Origin: Balneolia bacterium
Lineage (GTDB): Bacteria > Bacteroidota > Rhodothermia > Balneolales > Cyclonatronaceae
Assembly (NCBI GenBank): GCA_003566395.1
Contig: PXDL01000280.1
Location: 1-10,390 of the forward strand
Length of the DNA: 10,390 nucleotides
Direction of reading: 5' to 3'
Part shown: piece by piece, positions 1-6,668 of the stretch
Layout of the letters: every line of letters starts with the position of its first letter
How positions within the stretch are numbered: the first letter of the stretch is position 1
Notes under the pieces: model-generated
The model's database searches: none
Told to the model about the DNA's origin: nothing
What the model saw: only the letters and a program-made list of their open reading frames with translations
Translations under genes and position numbers: made by a program

Positions 1-73
1 ACCGGGAGTTGAAATGTGCCTCGGCATTACAATGCGGGCCTGAATCCGTTCCGTGTTAGTTTAGCATCTCGGG
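1..73. other. Left edge, no assignable gene
   Basis: This stretch runs from the window edge to the first hairpin repeat. Two plus-strand frames are open from the edge but stop within about 60 nt, so either could be the tail of an upstream gene. The visible peptides are too short to recognise. I see no terminator hairpin followed by a T tract here. Confidence 0.3.
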
Positions 74-127
74 AACCACCCCGTCAGCCTTCGGCTGCCA
101 CCCCTCCTTGGTAAAGATGGGAGCTTA
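74..127 (+). repeat. GC-rich double-hairpin intergenic repeat, copy A
   Basis: The element has two small hairpins in order. The first is CAGCC-TTC-GGCTG around 85-97. The second is a CCTCCTTGG/AAGATGGGAG-type imperfect stem around 103-123, ending in GAGCTTATTT. The same architecture recurs as copy B on the other strand at 151-202, and the distal half recurs as copy C at 274-308. It resembles the short REP-like or MITE-like palindromic units scattered between genes in many Bacteroidota-type genomes. Family membership is inferred from resemblance only. It is non-coding: reading frames crossing it span repeat sequence and have no recognisable protein. Confidence 0.7.
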
Positions 128-150
128 TTTATTATGCATTTAGGGTTTGT

Positions 151-202
151 AAAAGCTCCTCCCCAGCCAAGGGGAGGTGGCCGCGGAGCGGTCGGAGGGG
201 TT
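151..202 (-). repeat. GC-rich double-hairpin intergenic repeat, copy B (inverted)
   Basis: Read on the minus strand, this copy has the same order as copy A: AACCCCTCC, a small hairpin (CCGC-TCC-GCGG), a CTCCCC/GGGGAG stem with a 6-nt loop, then GAGCTTTT. It lies head-to-head with copy A, their GAGCTT ends facing each other across 23 nt (128-150). The two copies could fold into one long imperfect cruciform. The stems differ in sequence from copy A but keep pairing, which suggests the structure is conserved and not only the primary sequence. Confidence 0.7.
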
Positions 203-242
203 ACCGGAGGTTGAAGTTGGGTGGGGATTTCATCCGGTCCCT

Positions 243-308
243 AAGTCACTTCGTGGAAGTTCAGACTCCGGGCAACCATCCCTCCTTGACAAGGATGGGA
301 GCTTTTAT
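243..308 (+). repeat. GC-rich hairpin intergenic repeat, copy C (diverged 5' half)
   Basis: The distal half (274-308) closely matches copy A: CCCTCCTTG, then AAGGATGGGAGCTTTT, with a TCCTT-GAC-AAGGA stem. The proximal half is diverged, but a small hairpin ACTTC-GTG-GAAGT (248-260) sits where copies A and B carry their first hairpin. It is in the same orientation as copy A. The boundary at the left is uncertain. Confidence 0.6.
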
Positions 309-382
309 TTTCGGAGTAACTCAGAATGGAAGGAACCCGGATGTCGCGAAATAGGCGAGATGAGCACAGATTACCTCTGATA

Positions 383-421
383 CTGAACCCTGATACTGAA
401 AAATGACATACTGACATACTG
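383..421 (+). repeat. CTGAA...AAAAATGACA intergenic repeat, copy 1
   Basis: Positions 383-412 match 3725-3754 in 26 of 30 bases with no gap. The shared sequence contains CTGAA, ATACT and the exact block AAAAATGACA. The element ends in repeated CATACTG units (a TGACATACTGACATACTG-like tail). It lies 89 nt upstream of the GH31 start. It has no coding potential of its own. It is one of three copies in this window; see 3725-3780 and 10067-10130. Confidence 0.65.
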
Positions 422-509
422 CGTAAAGTGTCTTATTTTGGGCTTTATGTATTTTGCGGAAAGCGCGGCTTTCTGCATCTGATATCGACCATTATGTTTT
501 TATAAAGCT
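422..509 (+). promoter_or_regulatory. Upstream region of the GH31 gene
   Basis: Between the repeat and the GH31 start lies an AT-rich stretch with two TTTTG-containing boxes around 432-438 and 446-455. They resemble the Bacteroidota -7 element TAnnTTTG but are one base short, so a promoter here is only plausible. The bases just before the start codon (TTTATAAAGCT) are AT-rich with no Shine-Dalgarno sequence, as is common in this group. Confidence 0.25.
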
Positions 510-2936
510 ATGATAAATGGAATTTTTAAAGGGCTGACCGCCCTCGTTTTGGTTACGGTGATGACTTGTGTGCTCGAAGCACAGCATAAATCATTTTCAC
601 AACAAGACGGTTTGTATCGCTTCACAACTGAGGAAGGGACGTATAAACTCCGGTTCTTTTCTCCTGAAATTCTGGAGGTAGCCTTTATTGCGGAAGGGGA
701 AAGCGCCGATGATGTGCAGGGTTCGCACGCGGTGGTGCTGGAACCAGGCTCACCCCGCGTGGTGGTGGATGAACATGAGGATTTGATTGTGTTGAATACA
801 TCCGGGATCAAGGTCCGGTACGATCTGCCGCGGACCGCGTTTTCGTTTTATTATGAAGACCGGAAGCTGCTCAGCGAGCATCACGGCTTCACCCTGAATC
901 CGTCCGAAGATGAAGAGGGAAATCCCACACATGATGAAGGATTCCGGGTCGATTTCAGGATCTCAGAGTCGGAAGCATTGATGGGCGGAGGCTCCAGAGC
1001 GCTGGGAATGAACCGGAGGGGTAACCGGCTTGAGCTTTACAACCGGGCGCATTACGGATATGAAAACCGCTCCGACCTCATAAATTTTACCCTGCCCGTG
1101 GTGATGTCGTCAGAAAAATATCTGCTTCATTTTGATAACCCCACCACCGGATGGCTCGACCTCGACAGTGGAAATGATCACACCATCGCCTTTGAAGGCC
1201 ACTCGGGGCGGAAGGTGTATCAGCTGGTGGCCGGAGACAGCTGGGAGCGTGTTATTCAGAATTACACATCTTTGACGGGTTTGCAGCCTTTGCCGCCACG
1301 GTGGGCGCTGGGTAATTTTTCAAGCCGGTTCGGCTATCGGACTCAGGAAGAAGTGCTGGAAACCATCGCCCGGTTTCGTGAACTGAATGTGCCTGTAGAT
1401 GCTGTAATTATCGATCTCTACTGGTTCGGTGACGAGATTCAGGGAACAATGGGCAATCTGGCTTTTTACGAGCCTAACTGGCCGGATCCGAAGCAGATGG
1501 TGCAGGAGCTGGAAGAGCAGGGCGTGAAAACGGTACTAATAACCGAACCGTTTGTGCTTACCACATCCGACCGATGGGATGAAGTGGTGGAAGCCGGGGT
1601 TATGGCGCAGGATACGCTCGGTAACCCGGCGACCTGGGATTTTTATTTCGGCAACACCGGCCTCATAGATGTATTCAAGCCCGAAGCAATGGACTGGTTC
1701 TGGGGTATCTATGAAGAGAAAATGACAAAATATGGCGTCCATGGATGGTGGGGAGATTTGGGGGAGCCGGAAGTGCATCCCGATTGGGTACAGCACGAAA
1801 TCGGCTCGGCTCGCGAAGTGCATAATATATACGGACATCAATGGGCGAAAATGGTATTCGAAGGATTTCAGCAGAGTTTCCCGGAGCGGCGCGCCTTTAA
1901 CCTGATGCGCGCCGGGTACGCCGGTTCTCAGCGATACGGCATGATTCCCTGGACCGGCGATGTAAGTCGAAACTGGGGCGGATTAAAACCACAGCCGGAA
2001 ATTGCGCTACAAATGGGAATGCAGGGTCTGGCCTATATTCACTCCGACCTGGGTGGGTTTGCCTGGCCGAACGAAGATCCCGAGCTGTACACCCGATGGA
2101 TGCAGTACGGCGTTTTTCAGCCGGTGTATCGTCCGCACGCGCAGGATGACGTGCCTTCGGAGCCTGTTTTCTGGGATGAGGAAACGCTGCGTCTAACCCG
2201 CGAGGCCATTGAGCTGCGCTACCGGTTGATGCCCTATATTTATACTGCGGCCTTCCAGAATTCACAAACCGGACTACCCTTTATGCGTCCGCTCTTTTTT
2301 GAAGAGCCTGACAACTTCAGGTTTTATCATATCGCCGAGAGCTATCTTTTCGGGGATGACATTCTTGTGGCACCTGTTCTGCGTCAGGGAGAAAAAGAAG
2401 TGACTGTTCACATGCCAAATACCGCCAACTGGCATGATTTTCACACCGGCCGATCCTACCGTGGAGGAAAAGCTCATACGGTGAAAACCAATAAAGACCG
2501 AATTCCCGTATTTGTAAGAGGGGGCGCAGTTATACCTTTTGCCGACCTTGTTCAAAGTTTAGATGACTATAATGTGTCGCACCTCACGCTCCGGTATTTC
2601 CATGATGCTGCTGCCGGAAATTATGAAACTATGATCTACCACGATGACGGCGAGACCACCGGTACCTATGAAGAGGGACGATTTGAAAAGCTGCACATCA
2701 CGCGAAACGGAGAGTTCAACACGTCTTCATTTCAGTTTGAACGGGAAACCGGCGAAGAGTTTGAGGAGGCGTTTTCCGGAATCAGCTTTGAAGTGTACCA
2801 CGCAAAGCAGGCGCCACGGGCAGTTCTGCTGGACGGCATTCGTATCGGATTTGAATATGATGAGTCCGCTGAAACCGTAATTGTGGATACTTTCTATTTG
2901 CGTGAGGATTCACATGAACTTACGATACGATTTTAA
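510..2936 (+). CDS. Secreted GH31 alpha-glucosidase / alpha-transglucosylase
   Basis: An 808-residue glycoside hydrolase family 31 enzyme that should act on alpha-glucosidic linkages outside the cytoplasm. Residues 1-24 form a signal peptide (hydrophobic core after Lys7, probable cleavage after LEA). An N-terminal beta-sandwich (about 35-250) is followed by the TIM barrel (about 260-620) and C-terminal beta domains, with a DDGETTGTYEEG segment near 712. The GH31 catalytic pair is visible: nucleophile Asp416 in WWGDLGEPE and acid/base Asp484 in PWTGD. HSDLGGF (511-517) and RPH (541-543) are further family motifs. From memory, the GEPE context and the 68-residue spacing match Cellvibrio Agd31B, an oligosaccharide 4-alpha-glucosyltransferase (catalytic Asp412/Asp480, about 817 aa), so transglucosylation is as likely as hydrolysis. 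That refinement is inference. No SusC/SusD or transporter lies beside it. The acyltransferase gene starts 18 nt downstream. Confidence 0.93.
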   Translation: MINGIFKGLTALVLVTVMTCVLEAQHKSFSQQDGLYRFTTEEGTYKLRFFSPEILEVAFIAEGESADDVQGSHAVVLEPGSPRVVVDEHEDLIVLNTSGIKVRYDLPRTAFSFYYEDRKLLSEHHGFTLNPSEDEEGNPTHDEGFRVDFRISESEALMGGGSRALGMNRRGNRLELYNRAHYGYENRSDLINFTLPVVMSSEKYLLHFDNPTTGWLDLDSGNDHTIAFEGHSGRKVYQLVAGDSWERVIQNYTSLTGLQPLPPRWALGNFSSRFGYRTQEEVLETIARFRELNVPVDAVIIDLYWFGDEIQGTMGNLAFYEPNWPDPKQMVQELEEQGVKTVLITEPFVLTTSDRWDEVVEAGVMAQDTLGNPATWDFYFGNTGLIDVFKPEAMDWFWGIYEEKMTKYGVHGWWGDLGEPEVHPDWVQHEIGSAREVHNIYGHQWAKMVFEGFQQSFPERRAFNLMRAGYAGSQRYGMIPWTGDVSRNWGGLKPQPEIALQMGMQGLAYIHSDLGGFAWPNEDPELYTRWMQYGVFQPVYRPHAQDDVPSEPVFWDEETLRLTREAIELRYRLMPYIYTAAFQNSQTGLPFMRPLFFEEPDNFRFYHIAESYLFGDDILVAPVLRQGEKEVTVHMPNTANWHDFHTGRSYRGGKAHTVKTNKDRIPVFVRGGAVIPFADLVQSLDDYNVSHLTLRYFHDAAAGNYETMIYHDDGETTGTYEEGRFEKLHITRNGEFNTSSFQFERETGEEFEEAFSGISFEVYHAKQAPRAVLLDGIRIGFEYDESAETVIVDTFYLREDSHELTIRF

Positions 2937-2954
2937 CAATTTCGATCCTTTCAG

Positions 2955-3617
2955 ATGCCGGAGACCGGATTCAAAGAAATTAAAGTAGAGGGCTGGAAAC
3001 GGGAGTCGGTTTTCCGGCTCTACTCCGGTTATGCGGATCCGCTGTTTAATATTTCAGGAGAGATTGATGTGACGCGTCTCCGGAATCAGGCGCGGGACGA
3101 AGGGCTGGCATTCAGCAAATGCGTGTACTATCATTCCTTAAATGTGTGCAATGAAATCGAGGAATTTCGTCTGCGGATTACCAAAAAAGGGACGGTTATA
3201 TTGTATGATGAAGTTCATGGCGGAACTACGGTTCCGGGAGCCGGCGGCACGTTTGGGTTTGTCTATTTCCGGTACGTCGAAAATCAGGGAATGAAGGCGT
3301 TTTGTGAGCAATTCGGAAGAACTCCGCAGAAACCGGAGAAAAAGCAGGGAAGCCTGTATGCAACGGCACAACCTTCGGTTAAGGAATCGGACGGGAATCT
3401 GATCCGGCATACCATGGTGCCGTGGTTTAGCTTCAGCTCGGTCAAGCATCCCCGGTCCGCAACGCACGAGGGCGGCATCCCCAAAATTGCATTCGGTAAA
3501 TTTTATGAAACAACAGATGCCCGCATCATGATGCCCGTAGCGGTAGAAGCCCACCACGGCCTGATGGACGGCCGCCACGCCTGTGATTATCTCAACACCC
3601 TCCAAGACCGGATGTAG
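2955..3617 (+). CDS. Chloramphenicol acetyltransferase-fold acyltransferase (CatA-like)
   Basis: A 220-residue protein of the trimeric CAT family, which moves an acetyl group from acetyl-CoA to a hydroxyl. Length is normal for the family (about 210-220). The C-terminal active-site motif is HHGLMDG, with catalytic His201 and structural Asp205, followed by a helix ending in LNTLQ as in classical CatA. The upstream PWFSFSSVKHP matches the family's PWxSFTS segment, and the N-terminal half has the FRxRI and V..YDEVH stretches expected near the acceptor pocket. No signal peptide, so cytoplasmic. Chromosomal relatives often have unknown acceptors, so drug resistance should not be assumed. The start follows the GH31 stop by 18 nt with no obvious promoter between, which suggests co-transcription. 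The start ATG is the first in frame and there is no strong Shine-Dalgarno site. Confidence 0.88.
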   Translation: MPETGFKEIKVEGWKRESVFRLYSGYADPLFNISGEIDVTRLRNQARDEGLAFSKCVYYHSLNVCNEIEEFRLRITKKGTVILYDEVHGGTTVPGAGGTFGFVYFRYVENQGMKAFCEQFGRTPQKPEKKQGSLYATAQPSVKESDGNLIRHTMVPWFSFSSVKHPRSATHEGGIPKIAFGKFYETTDARIMMPVAVEAHHGLMDGRHACDYLNTLQDRM

Positions 3618-3620
3618 GGA

Positions 3621-3660
3621 CGCAGATTAACGCAGATTAGGCGCGGATTCTCGCAGAGAA
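3621..3660 (+). repeat. Four-unit decamer tandem repeat (CGCAGATTAA type)
   Basis: Four consecutive 10-nt units run from just after the acyltransferase stop: CGCAGATTAA, CGCAGATTAG, GCGCGGATTC, TCGCAGAGAA. The first two are nearly identical and the last two decay. A detached CACGCAGATAAC echo lies at 3681-3692. The period of about one helical turn puts all units on one DNA face. CGCAGATT repeats of this sort occur between genes in several bacterial lineages (general recollection). A 6-bp inverted repeat, GCACGC (3680-3685) with GCGTGC (3703-3708), lies next to it. Confidence 0.65.
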
Positions 3661-3724
3661 GAGAAATTCAGTATTGCCGGCACGCAGATAACCCGAATTG
3701 AAGCGTGCTACTCCCAGATTGATT

Positions 3725-3780
3725 CTGAAACCTCATACTCAAAAATGACACACTATTGACACCGACACACTGAAAAACTG
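3725..3780 (+). repeat. CTGAA...AAAAATGACA intergenic repeat, copy 2
   Basis: The first 30 bases match copy 1 (383-412) at 26 positions. The tail 3746-3772 matches the reverse complement of 10067-10093 at 24 of 27. The tail is built of TGACACACT / TTGACACCG / ACACACTG units, so the element looks like a short head followed by a small degenerate tandem of TGACAC-like units. It fills the space between the convergent acyltransferase and two-TM protein genes, ending 2 nt before the latter's stop. It could affect transcript ends, but no classical terminator is visible. Confidence 0.7.
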
Positions 3781-3782
3781 AA

Positions 3783-4283
3783 CTACCCTTTTCCCCGTTT
3801 GGCTTTGTTTCTGAAGTTGCGGATATGACGATAGAGCTCATTGGCTCTTTGAGACCCCAGAAACAACTTCCGGCCGTTTGGGAATGAGAGTTCCACGCCT
3901 TCGTTCCCGCCGATGGTGTAAGCACGCGTTGGGCCGAATTGAATTCCCCATCCGGCCAGGCGGCGAATCGTGCTGGTTTGCACCACTTCAACCTGATCCA
4001 CAAATTTCCATTCAATAACATGGTACTCCTGCTGAAGGGGCAGAAAGATAAATTCGAGGGCATGCTCATCGGCGCGTATGTGAAGCTTCATCCGACGAAA
4101 AAACAGCACGAGAAAAAAGAAAAGGGCGATGCTCGGAACGAGGGCCAATAGAATCATCCGGTTTACACCTAAGACCGTCAGTTGAAAAAAGGAGTAGAGC
4201 ACGATTATAAAAAGGGCAACCATCGCGAACCAGATGCCGTTTCGCCCGAAGCTTTGTGTTTCCTCAAATACAGGATTCTTCAT
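3783..4283 (-). CDS. Two-TM membrane protein with PH-like C-terminal domain, function unknown
   Basis: A 166-residue protein. A short polar N-terminus (1-15) precedes two hydrophobic helices, about 16-38 and 42-62, followed by a basic RRMKLHIR segment and a soluble cytoplasmic beta-rich domain (about 66-160). The latter holds GWGIQFGPTRAYTIGGNEGVEL and LFLGSQRANELYRHIR. This pattern, two TM helices then a GWGIRFG-like strand and an F.IG.Q...EL ending, is typical of small bacterial PH-like (bPH/DUF304-style) hypothetical proteins. The assignment rests on pattern memory and no function is known. The C-terminus is strongly basic (RNFRNKAKRGKG). It is divergent from the small lipoprotein gene and convergent with the acyltransferase. 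Confidence 0.75.
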   Translation of the reverse strand: MKNPVFEETQSFGRNGIWFAMVALFIIVLYSFFQLTVLGVNRMILLALVPSIALFFFLVLFFRRMKLHIRADEHALEFIFLPLQQEYHVIEWKFVDQVEVVQTSTIRRLAGWGIQFGPTRAYTIGGNEGVELSFPNGRKLFLGSQRANELYRHIRNFRNKAKRGKG

Positions 4284-4413
4284 CTGTTAACTGTCAAAAT
4301 TAAGTTGTGTATATAAAGTCGTGTGTGGGTAAGAAAGAAAAAAGATCGGGCGCTTGTGTAAATACTCTTATAGCCTTATGTTAAAAACTGTATATGAATT
4401 AACAGCTGAACCC
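4284..4413. promoter_or_regulatory. Divergent spacer between the two-TM protein and lipoprotein genes
   Basis: This 130-nt AT-rich spacer must hold promoters for both flanking genes unless one is read from far away. TTGTGTATATAAAG (around 4304-4317) and TTGTGTAAATAC (around 4354-4365) are AT-rich candidates, but neither is a good TTG/TAnnTTTG or TTGACA/TATAAT pair. Two upstream in-frame ATG codons (4354 and 4378) lie on the plus strand and would add an unlikely polar extension to the lipoprotein. Confidence 0.3.
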
Positions 4414-4713
4414 ATGAAACGATTTGTACTTCTTCTATTTACCGTTCTTATGATGACCGGCTTTTCAGCCTGTTCGGAGCAAAATCATAATGAGCTCCGG
4501 GAAGTAGTCATCAATATTAGCGCGGATAACCGCATCATAGCCGACGGACAACCGATGCATTTGTCCAAATTGCAGTCGATGGTTGAAGATACGCGCAGCA
4601 AACATGAACTCAAGTTCGTGATAAACGCAGACAAACAGAGCTGTATTCACAGGATTAATGACATTACCCGAATTGTTCATCCCGATCCGGTTCAATTCGC
4701 TTCAGCTGAATAA
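4414..4713 (+). CDS. Small lipoprotein with ExbD/TolR-like periplasmic domain
   Basis: A 99-residue protein from the ATG at 4414. I chose this start because it gives a textbook lipoprotein leader: MKR, a hydrophobic core, then GFSAC with Cys20 as the probable lipidated residue. Starts at 4354 and 4378 would bury that leader behind 20 or 12 polar residues. The mature part (about 28-99) reads like the periplasmic domain of ExbD/TolR: a V.INISAD strand, a NG-like turn written as ADGQPMHLSKL, a helix, the F.INADK strand (family: V.I.AD), a helix RINDITRIV, and a final VQFASAE strand. ExbD normally has a cytoplasmic N-terminus and one TM helix with a proton-path Asp; neither is present. Its stop is only 10 nt from the convergent DUF885 stop. 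The similarity is judged by eye; a generic hypothetical lipoprotein is the alternative. Confidence 0.65.
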   Translation: MKRFVLLLFTVLMMTGFSACSEQNHNELREVVINISADNRIIADGQPMHLSKLQSMVEDTRSKHELKFVINADKQSCIHRINDITRIVHPDPVQFASAE

Positions 4714-4723
4714 CTAACAGAAA

Positions 4724-6469
4724 CTACTCCGCATTAGCTTCTATCCATTCGCGAATATACGTTTCAAGAATTTCAAGAGTGATGCTTCCGTTTTCCAGAA
4801 TACGGTCGTGAAATTCCCGGATATCAAATGCATCGCCCAATGCCTCTTCGGCTTCCTTTCTGAGTTCGCGTATCCGAATTTCGCCGGTTTTATACGCCAG
4901 CGCCTGACCGGGCCAGAAGATATACCGGTCCACTTCATTACGGATATTCAGCAGGGTGAGGGCTGAATTCGACGCCATATACTCGATTGCTTGCTCGCGA
5001 CTCCAGCCTTTGGCATGCATGCCCGTATCCACTACAAGCCGGAGAGCCCGCCACATTTCGTAGGTGAGCCTTCCGAAGTTGCTGTATGGATCTTGATAAA
5101 ATCCCATTTCAAGACCCAGCCATTCTGAGTAAAGCGCCCATCCTTCCACAAAAACGGTAAAACTGCTGTTTTTGCGAAACTCCGGAAGGTCGTCCAGCTC
5201 CTGCTGCAGGGCAAGCTGCAAATGGTGGCCCGGAACGGCTTCATGAAGCGAAAGGGCTTCCACCTCGTACAGCGGACGGCTGGGCAGGTCATACGTGTTC
5301 ACATAATAGAAACCGGCCCGGGTTCCGTCCTGGGCCGGACGATTGTAGTAGGCGGTGGTCATGCGGGGAGCCAGATAATCCGGGACTTCGCGGAGTCCGT
5401 AGGGCATTCGGGGCAGGCGGCCGAAAAATCCGGGCAGCTTGCCGTCCGCTCGCTTAAGTACGAGGGCCGTGATTTGCATCAGCTCTTCGGGACTTTCGGC
5501 ATAGAACGATTCATCTGTGCGCAGGTAGTCCACAAAGGCATCAAAATCTCCTTCAAATCCGGTTTCCTGAATAACCTCCAGCATCTCGGCACGGATGCGC
5601 GCCACTTCGCTTAGCCCGGTTTGGTGAATTTCAGCGGGCGTGGTGTCGAGCGTGGTATAGTAGCGAACCAGGTAATCGTAGTAGTCAGCTCCCCCTTCGG
5701 TTTCTGAAATGCCGACGGATTCCGGAGCGGCAGGCAGATACTCATCGTTCAGAAAACGGGCAAGTTCACGGTAGGCGGGCATCACCCTTTCATTTATGAT
5801 CTTAAGCCCTTCCTGCTTTATCTCATGCTGTCGTTCGGAAGAAATTCCGGAAGGGAAAGAACGGAAGGGTTCGGCAAAGCGGCTTTCTTCAGCATCGGTA
5901 ATAAGGGCTTCGACCGTGGGAATGTAATTCTTAAGCACCACGGCAGGACGCACCCGTCCGGTTTCGATTCCCTCGCGCAGCCGATCAAGATACTGCCTGT
6001 TCATGTCCGGAAACGCGCGAAGACGCTGTAAATAGTTTTCATAATCGTCGGAGGTACGAAACGGCATGCGGTTCGGTTGTTCGGCGAACGTGGCGTGATA
6101 ATCCCACCATCCGTTCAGGGGAAGCAGATATTCGCGAAGTTCGTGGGCTTCAAGAGCGTTTCTAAGGTTTCGGACCAGAAGCATATAGCTTATGAGATCC
6201 TGCTGGTCCAGCTCTTCCGGATTAATGGCTTCGAGGCGCTGCAAAAACGTGATGTGCTGCTCGTACCGTCGTTCCAGAGCTTCCATGCCCGCGTCTGGTA
6301 ATTTGGCGTTGGCTTCGGTGATGCCGTACCCGCTTGCCAGGTAGGGATCTTCGCTTAGGCGGAATTCCCAGTAGTCGTCAAAAAGCTGATGAAGGTACCG
6401 GGCATTGGTATCGGGTTGTGAATCGGTGGAAAACACAAACAGTATCAGCAGGAAGAAAGTAGCTGTCAT
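4724..6469 (-). CDS. DUF885 family putative zinc metallopeptidase, exported
   Basis: This DUF885-family protein is 581 residues from the ATG at 6469. An in-frame TTG at 6502 adds 11 (592 total, numbering used here). The hallmark is LHEAVPGHHLQ, with His420, Glu421 and His426/427 as likely zinc-binding or catalytic residues, followed by the conserved FVEGWALYSEWLG at 451-463, in which Glu453 is a probable third ligand. An all-helical N-terminal half and the C-terminal RNEVDRYIFWPGQALAYKTG (521-540) are also typical. Family members are described as metallopeptidase-like with poorly known substrates. A hydrophobic run TATFFLLILFVFS (13-25) marks export or membrane attachment, but the shorter form has no basic residue before it, and the longer one has only Lys4. 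Neither start has a Shine-Dalgarno site. I prefer ATG because TTG is rarer. Confidence 0.88.
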   Translation of the reverse strand: MTATFFLLILFVFSTDSQPDTNARYLHQLFDDYWEFRLSEDPYLASGYGITEANAKLPDAGMEALERRYEQHITFLQRLEAINPEELDQQDLISYMLLVRNLRNALEAHELREYLLPLNGWWDYHATFAEQPNRMPFRTSDDYENYLQRLRAFPDMNRQYLDRLREGIETGRVRPAVVLKNYIPTVEALITDAEESRFAEPFRSFPSGISSERQHEIKQEGLKIINERVMPAYRELARFLNDEYLPAAPESVGISETEGGADYYDYLVRYYTTLDTTPAEIHQTGLSEVARIRAEMLEVIQETGFEGDFDAFVDYLRTDESFYAESPEELMQITALVLKRADGKLPGFFGRLPRMPYGLREVPDYLAPRMTTAYYNRPAQDGTRAGFYYVNTYDLPSRPLYEVEALSLHEAVPGHHLQLALQQELDDLPEFRKNSSFTVFVEGWALYSEWLGLEMGFYQDPYSNFGRLTYEMWRALRLVVDTGMHAKGWSREQAIEYMASNSALTLLNIRNEVDRYIFWPGQALAYKTGEIRIRELRKEAEEALGDAFDIREFHDRILENGSITLEILETYIREWIEANAE

Positions 6470-6566
6470 GGCGGTAGAATTGGGGTATGGTTTAAAATCC
6501 AAAAGTACACCGAAAAAGAATAGCCCGCCAAGCGTTAAAGAATTTTAATTTTATGAACGAAAAGCG

Positions 6567-6574
6567 TATATTTA
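6567..6574 (+). promoter_or_regulatory. Possible -7 box for the histidine kinase
   Basis: TATATTTA in an AT-rich context (…GCG before, CGGG after) resembles the Bacteroidota-type TAnnTTTG element. No clear TTG -33 element sits at the expected distance. If used, it would give a leader of about 190 nt before the kinase start, containing the inverted repeats at 6669-6726. Weak evidence. Confidence 0.25.
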
Positions 6575-6668
6575 CGGGTTACATCTGAATAATATCTTAC
6601 AAAACCCGGGCATAAAGCCGACTCTCTCCAAGCGGATAAAAGTAAAGCCTGTCTAAAGGGCATTACAA

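Noticed and set aside
177..380. Plus-strand 67-codon open frame upstream of the GH31 gene
   Set aside because: It runs through the hairpin repeats B and C, has no recognisable domain and no ribosome site, so it is repeat sequence read by chance.
1897..2265. Minus-strand 122-codon open frame inside the GH31 gene
   Set aside because: It is a GC-driven shadow of the catalytic barrel, rich in Arg, Pro and Ala, and overlaps the acid/base motif region on the true strand.
3138..3605. Minus-strand 155-codon open frame inside the acyltransferase gene
   Set aside because: It lies opposite the CAT catalytic region, which is clearly coding on the plus strand. The antisense product has no recognisable pattern.
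2955..3617. True chloramphenicol resistance gene carried by a mobile element
   Set aside because: The fold and active site match CatA, but there is no transposase, integron or resistance neighbour, and the gene follows the GH31 gene as a chromosomal pair. Substrate unknown.
3621..3692. CRISPR array
   Set aside because: The repeats are 10 nt, directly abutting, without unique spacers and without cas genes.
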